A stretch of DNA of 64,000 nucleotides from Lachnospiraceae bacterium (lineage in GTDB: Bacteria; Bacillota; Clostridia; Lachnospirales; Lachnospiraceae): NCBI GenBank assembly GCA_029006155.1, contig JAQXGF010000133.1, forward strand, positions 53,802 through 117,801. Direction: 5' to 3'. Position numbers and translations under genes: made by a program. Positions within the stretch are counted from its first letter, which is position 1, and every line of letters begins with the position of its first letter. Shown piece by piece: positions 27,522 through 35,719 of the stretch. A model generated the notes under the pieces. It was not told the DNA's origin and ran no database searches. It saw only the letters and a program-made list of their open reading frames with translations.

Positions 27522-28460
27522 ATGCGTTACATTAAAAATCTTTCCGAAGAACTCGAAGTCTTCAAGGCACTTGGCTCAGAGGTGCGGATTTCCATCCTGA
27601 ACCTGCTGCTGGAACGCGGTAAAATGAGCATGAATGAGCTCGCTGAGCAGCTCGACATCACAAACGGCGCGCTGACAAACCACATCCGGAAGCTCGAGGG
27701 TGCCGATCTGATCCGCGTCACCTCCGACCCGAATGTCCATGGCAATCTGAAGCTGTGTGAGCCGCATCTGGACAAGATCCTGTTCATTTTGAACCGCGGC
27801 ATCCAGTATAATAATGAATATAAGTCTTACCTGCGTGCCGGGCAGTACTCCTCCTATGAGGTCTACCCGACCTGCGGGATCTCCACTGCCACATCCGTGA
27901 TCGGTGAGGTCGATGATGCCCGGTATTTTGCACACCAGAAGCACTTTGAGGCGGATATTCTCTGGTTCTCCCGTGGCTATGTGGAGTACCAGATTCCAAG
28001 CATCATCCCCTACCACAATAAAATCGACCAGATTTCCATCTCTGCCGAGCTCTCCTCCGAGGCACCCGGCAGTAATGAAAACTGGCCGTCTGACATTCAT
28101 TTCTATCTGAATCATACGTTCATCGGCGTCTGGACAAGCCCCGGAGACTACGCCGATGTCCCGGGACTGTTCACACCGGACTGGTGGTTCGCCAACTGGA
28201 ACCAGTACGGCCTGCTGAAAACACTCACCATCAATCACAACGGTGTCTTTATGGACAACGAACGTCTCTCCAATGTGAGCATCGACCAGCTGCACCTCGA
28301 TTACCGGGACAAGCTCTTCTTCCGCATGGAGGTACCGGATTCTGCCAAGCACATCGGCGGGCTGACCGTGTTCGGGCGCGGGTTCGGCAATTACAATCAG
28401 GATATCGAGTTCCGTATCCAGTACAGTCCACTGCCGAATGGGATACCGGAGATGATGTAA
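27522..28460 (+). CDS. ArsR-type regulator with C-terminal beta-rich domain, copy 1
   Basis: Protein of 312 residues. The first 90 residues are an ArsR-like winged helix (FKALGSEVRISILNLLLERG, MSMNELAEQLDITNGALTNHIRKLEGADLI). A linker of about 45 residues follows, then a beta-rich domain with LWFSRGYVEYQIPS, DIHFYLN, WTSPGDYADVPGLFTPDWWF and a closing GRGFGNYNQDIEFRI. There are no metal-binding cysteines of the classic ArsR kind. A paralogue with the same layout lies at 29777. It is divergent from the sugar importer, so it probably senses an arabinose-containing ligand and controls that operon (inference). The gene ends in a hairpin terminator. Confidence 0.8.
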   Translation: MRYIKNLSEELEVFKALGSEVRISILNLLLERGKMSMNELAEQLDITNGALTNHIRKLEGADLIRVTSDPNVHGNLKLCEPHLDKILFILNRGIQYNNEYKSYLRAGQYSSYEVYPTCGISTATSVIGEVDDARYFAHQKHFEADILWFSRGYVEYQIPSIIPYHNKIDQISISAELSSEAPGSNENWPSDIHFYLNHTFIGVWTSPGDYADVPGLFTPDWWFANWNQYGLLKTLTINHNGVFMDNERLSNVSIDQLHLDYRDKLFFRMEVPDSAKHIGGLTVFGRGFGNYNQDIEFRIQYSPLPNGIPEMM

Positions 28461-28490
28461 CAGGTTATTATGCCGTAATGTATAAAACGA

Positions 28491-28546
28491 AAAAGAGGAA
28501 ACCGGCAATCATTTCTTTAAAAATCATTGCTGCAGTTTCCTCTTTT
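28491..28546 (+). terminator. Terminator after ArsR-type regulator 1
   Basis: AAAAGAGGAAAC (28491-28502) pairs with GTTTCCTCTTTT (28535-28546). An inner GCAATCATTT/AAATCATTGC stem has one mismatch. A TTTTATAT tail follows. Confidence 0.8.
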
Positions 28547-28627
28547 ATATTTTACAGAACCTTTCTCTGAGATACACCTGCCGGTTACATCACAGCAGGC
28601 ACCTCAACGAAACATTTCCTTTTATTC

Positions 28628-29587
28628 TTATTCATAAGAAAAGATCGGTGTGCCATCCTCAGCCCACTTTACTTCCATGACCATCGCATGGCGGTTCGGA
28701 TTGTACAGCGGATCGCCGACGATCTCAGTCTCCGTGCGCGCATGATAGATCATCAGATCCTTGCTGCCGTCCTCAGACTTGACAAAGCAGTTGTGGCCTG
28801 GTCCGTAGATCTTTTTGGACGCATCCGAGCGAAGCACCGGATAGCGGGACTTCTTCCAGGAAGCCGGATCCAGAAGATCTGCGTCTTCATCTGCAGTCAA
28901 CATGCCGACGCAGTAGTCGATACCGGTCTCACTTGCGGAGTACGTCAGAAACAGCTTGCCGTCATGTTTGAGCAGGAACGGTCCCTCATTTACCCAGAAG
29001 CCCACGCGCTCCCAGTCATAGTCCGGGGTCGTCAGAAGTACCTGTGCCGTCTTCAGCTTGTACGGGCTTTCCATTTTTGCAATGTACAGATTCGAAATCT
29101 TCTTGCCGACGCCAACCTTCTCCGCCCACACATAGTAATGCTCGCCGCGGTGTTCAAAGACTGTCGCATCCAGAGAGAAATCCTCAAAGGAAAATTCATC
29201 GTCATCACTTCTCTGCATTTTTCCCTTTTCGACCCAGGTGCCGGTAATCGGATCTTCGTCTGCGCACTCCAGCACATACGGACGGATCGCCCAGATGTCG
29301 TCGATATCGCCGCCTGCAAAATAAATGTACCATTTGCCATCCAGATAATGCAGCTCCGGCGCCCAGATATGTACACTCATGATTCCTTTGTCATGCTTTT
29401 TCCAGATCATGGTCTCTTCGGCGTCCGCCAGACCTGCCAGCGTCGATGCACGGCGCAGCGCGATCCCGTTGTACTCCGGAAGAGAGGCGGTAAAATAATA
29501 CATGCCATCGGTATGACGGTACACATACGGATCCGCACGCTGAAGAATCCACGGCTCATTGTATTTCAGTTCTTTCATCTCGCTCAT
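28628..29587 (-). CDS. Glycoside hydrolase family 43 (arabinofuranosidase/xylosidase type)
   Basis: Cytosolic inverting glycosidase of 319 residues with a five-bladed beta-propeller. The expected acids are visible: the base in ILQRADPYVYRHTDGMYYFT, the pKa-modulating aspartate in FSLDATVFEHRGEHYYVWAE, and the acid glutamate in FWVNEGPFLLKHDGKLFLTYS. No signal peptide or carbohydrate-binding module is present. Start at 29587 follows AAGGAGG. Substrate is most likely arabino- or xylo-oligosaccharide, matching the two GH51 enzymes; the exact linkage cannot be told. Confidence 0.9.
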   Translation of the reverse strand: MSEMKELKYNEPWILQRADPYVYRHTDGMYYFTASLPEYNGIALRRASTLAGLADAEETMIWKKHDKGIMSVHIWAPELHYLDGKWYIYFAGGDIDDIWAIRPYVLECADEDPITGTWVEKGKMQRSDDDEFSFEDFSLDATVFEHRGEHYYVWAEKVGVGKKISNLYIAKMESPYKLKTAQVLLTTPDYDWERVGFWVNEGPFLLKHDGKLFLTYSASETGIDYCVGMLTADEDADLLDPASWKKSRYPVLRSDASKKIYGPGHNCFVKSEDGSKDLMIYHARTETEIVGDPLYNPNRHAMVMEVKWAEDGTPIFSYE

Positions 29588-29622
29588 TGTGTCCTCCTTC
29601 ATGCATGATAGTTTATGCATTT

Positions 29623-29637
29623 TTAAAATATTTTAAG
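29623..29637. promoter_or_regulatory. Shared palindrome TTAAAATATTTTAAG upstream of GH43
   Basis: The same 15 bp occur at 23516-23530 before GH51 copy 2. It lies 35 bp before the GH43 start codon. Confidence 0.4.
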
Positions 29638-29776
29638 CAACTGTAAACATTATATGCACAATGCCTGCCTATTTCAATCATTTTTTATTTTTTCGGCAGT
29701 ATTCCACAAATTCTGCGCAAAAAAATTGAGCCATTCTGCCAATGACCCAATTTCGGTTTCTTTCTTTTCTTCTGAT

Positions 29777-30697
29777 TTATTCTGCGCCGGTATAGTGGAC
29801 GCGCACATGGATATCCTGATTGTAGTTGCCAAAACCTGCACCGTAGAGCGCCACGCCACCCTGATACCGTCCGCGCTTCTCCACGCCAAGGCGCAGCTTC
29901 AGATGCTGCAGTTCCTCCGGCGTAAAGTCATCCAGCCCGATCTCCGATACCTTCAGCCCGTCAAAATACGTGCCAAAACGTGTCACAACGATCATCTTCA
30001 TCAGCCCGAACTGCCGTTCCCGCCCGTACCACCAGGCAGGGGTATAGATGCCCTTGCTCCACTGAAACTCCGGCGGCGTCACCCAGGTGGCAATCTTCCG
30101 CTCATTCAGGTAAAAATCGATCTCCGCCTGGCTGTCGGGAAGCGTTCCGACCCGGTCCGAAGAAATCTCAAAATAAAATGTCATCTGATGCATCTGCTGA
30201 TTCGCCGAAAGCAGGTTCGGAATCCGGTATTCCACATAGCCCTCCGAGAACCAGAGCAGCCCGGCCTGTAGCCGGTCCGGAAGTGCAAAGTAATGCGGGT
30301 CATTTTCCCGGCCGATCATACTGTACACACTGCACAGTCCGCACGGATCCTTCACATCAAATGCATCGAAGTACCCAATCTGAAGCTCCTCATCCTTTAC
30401 CCGGACTTCGCGGACCTCCTCGGTACGCCCGTTCACCAGAATCTGATCCACTTTCATGCTGCACAGCTTCTGATTGCCATGTCCGGTGCATTCCGTCACC
30501 GTCTGGATAATCCCGCACTCCTCGAGCCTGCGGATATGTGCCGTCAGCGCACCGTTCGTCAGTTCCAGCGCGGACGCGATCTCATTCATATTCATCTCCC
30601 CGCGTTCGGAAAGCAGCTCTACGATCCGCATGCGCACATCCGATCCAAGTGTCTTAAATAATTCCAGCCCGTCATTTAAATTTTTAATATGCAGCAT
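29777..30697 (-). CDS. ArsR-type regulator with C-terminal beta-rich domain, copy 2
   Basis: Protein of 306 residues, a clear paralogue of the regulator at 27522. The N-terminal winged helix is LFKTLGSDVRMRIVELLSERG, MNMNEIASALELTNGALTAHIRRLEECGII. The C-terminal half has LWFSEGYVEYRIPN, DFYLNERKIATWVTPPEF, KGIYTPAWWYGRERQFGLMK and GAGFGNYNQDIHVRVHY. Start at 30697 follows GGAGGG; a longer reading to 30769 is not supported. It lies upstream of, and on the same strand as, the GH43 gene, 189 bp before it, so it may control that gene. Confidence 0.8.
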   Translation of the reverse strand: MLHIKNLNDGLELFKTLGSDVRMRIVELLSERGEMNMNEIASALELTNGALTAHIRRLEECGIIQTVTECTGHGNQKLCSMKVDQILVNGRTEEVREVRVKDEELQIGYFDAFDVKDPCGLCSVYSMIGRENDPHYFALPDRLQAGLLWFSEGYVEYRIPNLLSANQQMHQMTFYFEISSDRVGTLPDSQAEIDFYLNERKIATWVTPPEFQWSKGIYTPAWWYGRERQFGLMKMIVVTRFGTYFDGLKVSEIGLDDFTPEELQHLKLRLGVEKRGRYQGGVALYGAGFGNYNQDIHVRVHYTGAE

Positions 30698-30810
30698 GTC
30701 ATCCCTCCAGGCGGATATGTATTCTCCATCCGCTTTCTTTTCCGCCCGCAATCGAGTACCCGCAATCATCCGTTACAGTATCCCGGCGGCCGAAATTTCT
30801 CACACAAAAA

Positions 30811-30830
30811 AGAAATGTGCCCTGGCACAT
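30811..30830. terminator. Short hairpin upstream of regulator 2
   Basis: AATGTGCC-CT-GGCACAT with flanking AAAT/ATTTC. It lies in the 302-bp gap between regulator 2 and the malic enzyme gene; the rest of that gap holds the malic enzyme terminator, repeat copy D and AT-rich sequence. Confidence 0.4.
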
Positions 30831-30842
30831 CGCAATTTCCTG

Positions 30843-30885
30843 TAAAACAAAAAGACTGCCGCCCACCATCAAGTGTCTGCGGCAG
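30843..30885 (-). terminator. Terminator after malic enzyme
   Basis: CTGCCGC (30856-30862) pairs with GCGGCAG (30879-30885), followed on the minus strand by TCTTTTTGTTTT. Confidence 0.88.
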
Positions 30886-30939
30886 CCTCATCAACTGCAA
30901 TTATTATATACTTTTTTTATATACAGCGCAAGCAAAAGT

Positions 30940-30978
30940 AAAGCGGACATTCTCAATTCGCTTCGCGACCTGCGTTCA
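30940..30978 (+). repeat. Interspersed repeat, copy D
   Basis: AAAGCGGACATTCTCAATTC then GCTTCGCGACCTGCGTTCA, just beyond the malic enzyme stop. Confidence 0.65.
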
Positions 30979-30999
30979 CACACTGCATATTTCACCCAT

Positions 31000-32172
31000 T
31001 TAGATGCGTGCTACGCCGCTCTTTCTCGCTGCCTCTGCAACTGCCTTTGCAACGGTGTCCTTTACACGCGGGTCAAATGCTGCCGGCAGAATGTAGTCTG
31101 CATTCAGCTCCTCGTCACTTACAAGGCTTGCCAGTGCGTAAGCAGCTGCTACCTTCATCTCAGAGTTGATGTCGGATGCGCGCACATCCAGAGCGCCACG
31201 GAAGATGCCCGGAAATGCGAGAACGTTGTTTACCTGATTCGGGAAATCGCTGCGGCCGGTCGATACGACTGCTGCTCCGCCTGCCTTCGCCTCATCCGGG
31301 AAGATCTCCGGAGTCGGGTTCGCGCATGCAAAGATGATCGCATCCTTTGCCATCGTCTGTACCATCTCCTTGGTCAGGGTGCCCGGTGCGGAAACGCCGA
31401 TAAATACGTCTGCGCCCTTGATGACCTCTGCCAGAGTGCCTTTTTCATGGTTCTGGTTCGTGATCTTTGCCATCTCCTCTTTGATCGGGTTCAGGCCCTC
31501 ACGTCCCTCATAGATCGCACCGGTACGGTCGGTCATGATAACGTTCTTCAGACCCATGCTCATCAGAAGCTTGATGATCGCGATACCGGCTGCGCCTGCG
31601 CCGCTCGTAACGATCTTGATGTCATGGATGTCTTTCTTCACGAGCTTCAGTGCATTGATCAGTCCTGCCAGTGTGATGACAGCGGTGCCGTGCTGGTCAT
31701 CATGGAAGATCGGGATGTCGCAGCGCTCTTTGAGCTTCTGCTCGATCTCGAAGCAGCGCGGTGCACTGATATCCTCAAGGTTTACGCCGCCGAAGCTGCC
31801 TGCCAGCAGAGCGACCGTATTTACGATGTCATCGACATTCTTGCTGCGTACGCAGAGCGGAATCGCATCTACTCCGCCGAACTCTTTGAACAGCACACAT
31901 TTTCCTTCCATAACCGGCATACCAGCCTCCGGTCCGATGTCGCCAAGGCCGAGAACTGCTGTACCGTCTGTGACAACTGCTACGGTGTTCCAGCGACGGG
32001 TCAGCTCGTAGCTCTTATTTACATCCTTCTGGATCTCCAGGCACGGCTGTGCTACGCCCGGTGTGTATGCGAGGGAAAGAGCCTCTTTGTTGTCTACCGA
32101 TGCTCTTGCCGTCACCTCAATTTTACCTTTCAGTTCATAGTGAAGCTTCAGTGATTCCTTTGCGTAATCCAA
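31000..32172 (-). CDS. NAD(P)-dependent malic enzyme
   Basis: Enzyme of 390 residues, the short bacterial type, that decarboxylates malate to pyruvate with NAD(P). The N-terminal domain has YTPGVAQPCLEI and the metal-site block FEIEQKLKERCDIPIFHDDQHGTAV. The Rossmann nucleotide site is VTSGAGAAGIAIIKLLMSMG. The start codon is TTG behind AAGGAGG at 8 bp. It is a single gene with its own strong terminator. Coenzyme preference cannot be fixed by eye. Confidence 0.93.
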   Translation of the reverse strand: MDYAKESLKLHYELKGKIEVTARASVDNKEALSLAYTPGVAQPCLEIQKDVNKSYELTRRWNTVAVVTDGTAVLGLGDIGPEAGMPVMEGKCVLFKEFGGVDAIPLCVRSKNVDDIVNTVALLAGSFGGVNLEDISAPRCFEIEQKLKERCDIPIFHDDQHGTAVITLAGLINALKLVKKDIHDIKIVTSGAGAAGIAIIKLLMSMGLKNVIMTDRTGAIYEGREGLNPIKEEMAKITNQNHEKGTLAEVIKGADVFIGVSAPGTLTKEMVQTMAKDAIIFACANPTPEIFPDEAKAGGAAVVSTGRSDFPNQVNNVLAFPGIFRGALDVRASDINSEMKVAAAYALASLVSDEELNADYILPAAFDPRVKDTVAKAVAEAARKSGVARI

Positions 32173-32309
32173 TGTGATATCCTCCTTGCGATTGCTTTGT
32201 CATTGCTTTTCGATTCCATATCTATTCTACCGTTTTTTTCCGATTCGTCAATGTTTTTTTTTTAACAATCTGCGGAAATATGCATTATTGAGAAAAACAG
32301 AACAAAACC

Positions 32310-32708
32310 TTAGCGGCATACGAAGCCTTTTGCCTTCAGCATGGACTCGGTCTCCTCCAGATATTCGCAATGGAAAATCACAGCCTGCCCCTGCTCCCCT
32401 CCAAAGGAAGAGTACATATAGTTGATGTTCACATTGCTCTCGGCACAGGCCAGAAGCAGCGCATCTAATGTCTCCATATCTTTTGCAGCCACCTCGATCA
32501 CGTCATAATTTTTCACGAGCAGTCCCTGCGCGGTAAGCACGTGCTCTGCCTCTTCCGGCTGATCGACGATGAGCCGGAGGATCCCAAACTCCGGGGAATC
32601 AACGGAACAAAATGCCTCTGTCTCGATCTGGTGCTGCCGCAGCAGCTCTGTCACCTGCCGGAAGCTGCCCGGCCGGTTCTCTACAAATACGGAAAGTTGT
32701 CTGATCAT
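32310..32708 (-). CDS. Tandem ACT-domain protein
   Basis: Protein of 132 residues made of two ACT domains: IRQLSVFVENRPGSFRQVTELL (from residue 2) and KNYDVIEVAAKDMETLDALL followed by VNINYMYSSFGG. ACT domains bind amino acids and regulate metabolic enzymes; free-standing pairs like this often sit near phenylacetate-CoA ligase or aspartate-pathway genes. No such partner is here, so the ligand is unknown. It has a GGACAGGA-type ribosome site. Confidence 0.8.
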   Translation of the reverse strand: MIRQLSVFVENRPGSFRQVTELLRQHQIETEAFCSVDSPEFGILRLIVDQPEEAEHVLTAQGLLVKNYDVIEVAAKDMETLDALLLACAESNVNINYMYSSFGGEQGQAVIFHCEYLEETESMLKAKGFVCR

Positions 32709-32800
32709 ATCTATCCTGTCCTTTCTGACTGCGTTTTCAATTTAAAGTGCTAAAGTATTTTAACGCTTATTCACCGACCTGTCAATCTGCATTTTCTTTA

Positions 32801-33991
32801 TCAGAGCAAATCCGCCAGCGCGACATTTCGCAGCTTTCGTGTCAGTGGAATGGTACCGCTATCTTTGCGCTGCTGCATAAGCACGATCGTGATCTTCTCT
32901 TTTGGAAGATTTGCAAAATAGCAACCGAGCCATCCATCCCAGCCGTACTCTCCGTCCCCAGCCAGCATACAGCTCATCTCCGGCCTGTCTGCGATCCGCA
33001 TCAGATTGGAATAAGTGAATCCCTGCAGCCCGAAAATGCGCCAGAGCTCCTGATTCTGGCGGTGTGTCAGCCCGCCGGTCGTCAGAAAGCGCACACCGGC
33101 CCGGCTCAAAACGCGGACGCCATTTAAGGTTCCTCCATTTTGCAGCATCTTTCCGAACCGTGCAAAGTCATCTAGGGTCGAAGCCAGTCCCGCGCCGCCC
33201 GATTCAAAAGCCGGCCGGGATGCCATCGCATTGCTGATGGCCAGATTGTCACCGGTATAGCGTTTCATCGTCATGGTCGCCGTCTGCTCATAGGCGCACG
33301 CCAGCCGTCCCTGCTTCTCTTCCGGCACATAAAATCCGGTATCCTGCATGCCAAGCGGCCGGAAGATCCGGCTCTCCAGAAACTCACCAAACCGCATGCC
33401 GGATGCGACCTCGATCACGGCACCGAGCACGTCCGCAGACAGCCCATACTGCCACGACGTCCCCGGTACAAAGGACAGCGGAAGCGTCCCAAGATGATTC
33501 GCCAGCTCCACCGTCGTCACCGGATCATCGGTATGGAGCCGCCGGACACATTCCTCGATGTAGTCCGTCGTCATCCGCCCGGCTACGGTAACATCATCCC
33601 CGTAGGTCAGACCGGACGTCATATTCATCAGCTGATAGACCGTCATCGGCTCGTCAGTCGGGACGATCCTTCCGTCCTGCTCTACCGTCAGGTGCGCAAA
33701 TCCCGGCAGAAAGTCCGACACCGGCTGCGCCGGATCGAGCCGACCCTCTTCCATCAAAATGACCGCTGCCGTCGCCGTGACCGGCTTTGACATCGAGTAC
33801 AGGCGATGGATCGTATTGCGCTCCATCGGCTTTTTCGCCCCCTGATCGGCATAGCCCTGCGCAGTAAAGAACAGCTCTTCGCCGTCCTGCCAGATGCCAA
33901 GCGATGCGCCTGCCGTCACGCCCTGCGCGATCGCCTCGTCGAGCATCTCCCGCAGCCGCAGCTTTGTCTTTGCCTTGATTGTCCCTGTCAT
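32801..33991 (-). CDS. Serine hydrolase of the beta-lactamase class C fold
   Basis: Protein of about 396 residues with the SxxK motif SMSKPVTATAAVIL (serine nucleophile and lysine) and a YGLS variant of the YxN motif in WQYGLSADVLG. It belongs to the family that includes penicillin-binding-like esterases and D-aminopeptidases. There is no signal peptide, so a cytosolic esterase or peptidase role is more likely than antibiotic resistance. Start at 33991 follows AGGAGGGGG; a longer reading to 34042 is less likely. Confidence 0.82.
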   Translation of the reverse strand: MTGTIKAKTKLRLREMLDEAIAQGVTAGASLGIWQDGEELFFTAQGYADQGAKKPMERNTIHRLYSMSKPVTATAAVILMEEGRLDPAQPVSDFLPGFAHLTVEQDGRIVPTDEPMTVYQLMNMTSGLTYGDDVTVAGRMTTDYIEECVRRLHTDDPVTTVELANHLGTLPLSFVPGTSWQYGLSADVLGAVIEVASGMRFGEFLESRIFRPLGMQDTGFYVPEEKQGRLACAYEQTATMTMKRYTGDNLAISNAMASRPAFESGGAGLASTLDDFARFGKMLQNGGTLNGVRVLSRAGVRFLTTGGLTHRQNQELWRIFGLQGFTYSNLMRIADRPEMSCMLAGDGEYGWDGWLGCYFANLPKEKITIVLMQQRKDSGTIPLTRKLRNVALADLL

Positions 33992-34153
33992 AATCGTTCC
34001 CCCTCCTGTTTTCGGTTGCGCGCTTTTCACCATTTTTTCCATATAAATCGTGATTCCCTGCGCGCATGTTTTCTCCCAGTGTATCGCTTCTGCCTGTAAA
34101 ACGCAATTATCTTTCCCGATTTCCGCTTTTTTTCTTAAAATTCCCGGTTTTAC

Positions 34154-34182
34154 TTTACGACATCTGGTTTCTTTTCTATAAT
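34154..34182 (+). promoter_or_regulatory. Promoter of the motor-like pair
   Basis: -35 TTTACG (34154-34159), 17-bp spacer, perfect -10 TATAAT (34177-34182). Transcription would start about 40 bp before the first start codon. Confidence 0.75.
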
Positions 34183-34228
34183 AAAATTAAAATTATTAAA
34201 ATTATTCAATTACAAAGGGGGTATTTTT

Positions 34229-35719
34229 TTGTACGCAAGAAGAATCATTTCTGTGGCAGGGGCCGTGCTGTCGATCGGAGTCTGCGTCTTTATCACCTGG
34301 TTCAGCCGGGATGTGGATCAGACCACCATCTTTTTCAATCTCGGCTTTCTCGTTTTGATGCTCTGCATGATCCTCGCGGCTTCCCTGACCGGGCTTCGCC
34401 GCCTGATGCAGATCACCCGCTCCTTAAAAAGGGCAACCGATGCGATCCGCGACCGGCAGGGCGCTTCCGAGACTACGCCACTTTTCGAAAATGCTTTTCT
34501 GGATGACTGCTATCAGCAGTTCTGCACGATGCGCCGCAGTCACCCGGAGAGTGCCTGCGACATCCAGAACTTTTTAAACGAGGATGCCATCGAGAACTAC
34601 GTACACCGCAGCGTACTCGAAGGTGTCTCGGACATCCTCACCAGCCTCGGTATTCTCGGCACCTTTGTCGGACTGGTCATTGGACTCCGGGAGTTTGACC
34701 CGTCCGGCTACGAGCAGATGACCGGATCGGTCACACCGCTGATCAATGGTATCAAGGTGGCATTTATCACCTCGATCTACGGCATCTCGCTCTCGCTCCC
34801 CTTTTCCTTCAACCTGCGCAGCGAATTTTCCGGGCTTTCCTCGGCACTCGATGACTTTCTGGATGCATTTTATCAGTATGTGCAGCCGCCTTACGAAGTC
34901 GATTCGCTTTCCAAACTCATGACACAGCAGAAAGATCAGGAATCCCTCGTCCACGATCTGACCGGTATCTTCGTCGAACAGATGGCCCAGAGCTTCGAGC
35001 AGTCTATCACGCCGGCCTTCACAAAGATGACGGACAGTTTTTCGCAGGTGACCGAGACGCTGCTGCACAGCCAGGAGGAACTTCTGACCAACGTATGCAC
35101 GACCGTCGCGCGGCAGATGCGGCATGAGCTCGAATCGGAATTTGACCAGATCCACAAGCTCGTCGATGAACTCGGCAAATCGCAGGCCGGATATTCCGAC
35201 TTTATGGATCGGACGATGGATCGGATGGAGCGCACGCTCGACGCTATGACGGATTCTTCCAAAGAGACCCAGCAGCACCTCGCCGACTCTATGCAGGAGC
35301 TGGCCACCGCACAGAAGGAAGCCGCACAGATCAGCCAGGATCAGCAGAATGCCTATCAGGATTACATTCGCTTCATGTACCAGAGCCTGGAGCGGTTCTC
35401 CGAAATCTGGAAGAACAACAGCGAAGAAATGCGGCAGGTATCTTCTGAGATCGCCGCATCAGGTCCGATTCAGTCCTCCAAAGAGCTGCAGCGCCAGATC
35501 GCCGGTCTTGCCGGACAGCTCGAACAGCTGCAGCAGCGTCAGGTCGAGATGGCACGCCACATTTCCGAAAATTATCCGCAGGACGTACAGCAGGATATGT
35601 ATGAGCAGCTGCTCCGGAAGATGGACGAGCTGGCAGAGCTGACGGAACGCCCGCTCTTCTTTTCCAGAAAAAAAGAGAAAAAGAGCAGCGGATCTGAGAG
35701 CAGGAGGCAGCGGTCATGA
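34229..35719 (+). CDS. MotA/TolQ/ExbB-type proton channel with long tail (ZorA-like)
   Basis: Membrane protein of 496 residues. There are four membrane segments at about 6-25, 33-54, 136-156 and 174-196, with a cytosolic loop of about 80 residues between the second and third. The third and fourth carry the MotA/ExbB signatures LGILGTFVGLVIGL and AFITSIYGISLSL. Beyond residue 200 comes a tail of about 290 residues, helical and probably coiled coil (MERTLDAMTDSSKETQQHLA, LQRQIAGLAGQLEQLQQRQ), ending in a basic stretch. This layout matches ZorA and related stator-type channels. Start is TTG, 7 bp after AAAGGGGG. It overlaps the next gene by 4 bp (ATGA). Function is unknown. Confidence 0.82.
   Translation: MYARRIISVAGAVLSIGVCVFITWFSRDVDQTTIFFNLGFLVLMLCMILAASLTGLRRLMQITRSLKRATDAIRDRQGASETTPLFENAFLDDCYQQFCTMRRSHPESACDIQNFLNEDAIENYVHRSVLEGVSDILTSLGILGTFVGLVIGLREFDPSGYEQMTGSVTPLINGIKVAFITSIYGISLSLPFSFNLRSEFSGLSSALDDFLDAFYQYVQPPYEVDSLSKLMTQQKDQESLVHDLTGIFVEQMAQSFEQSITPAFTKMTDSFSQVTETLLHSQEELLTNVCTTVARQMRHELESEFDQIHKLVDELGKSQAGYSDFMDRTMDRMERTLDAMTDSSKETQQHLADSMQELATAQKEAAQISQDQQNAYQDYIRFMYQSLERFSEIWKNNSEEMRQVSSEIAASGPIQSSKELQRQIAGLAGQLEQLQQRQVEMARHISENYPQDVQQDMYEQLLRKMDELAELTERPLFFSRKKEKKSSGSESRRQRS

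Noticed and set aside
32801..33991. A beta-lactamase resistance gene next to a BlaI-like repressor
   Set aside because: The hydrolase has no signal peptide and a non-canonical second motif, and the BlaI-like gene is 19 kb away with no BlaR sensor; resistance is not supported.
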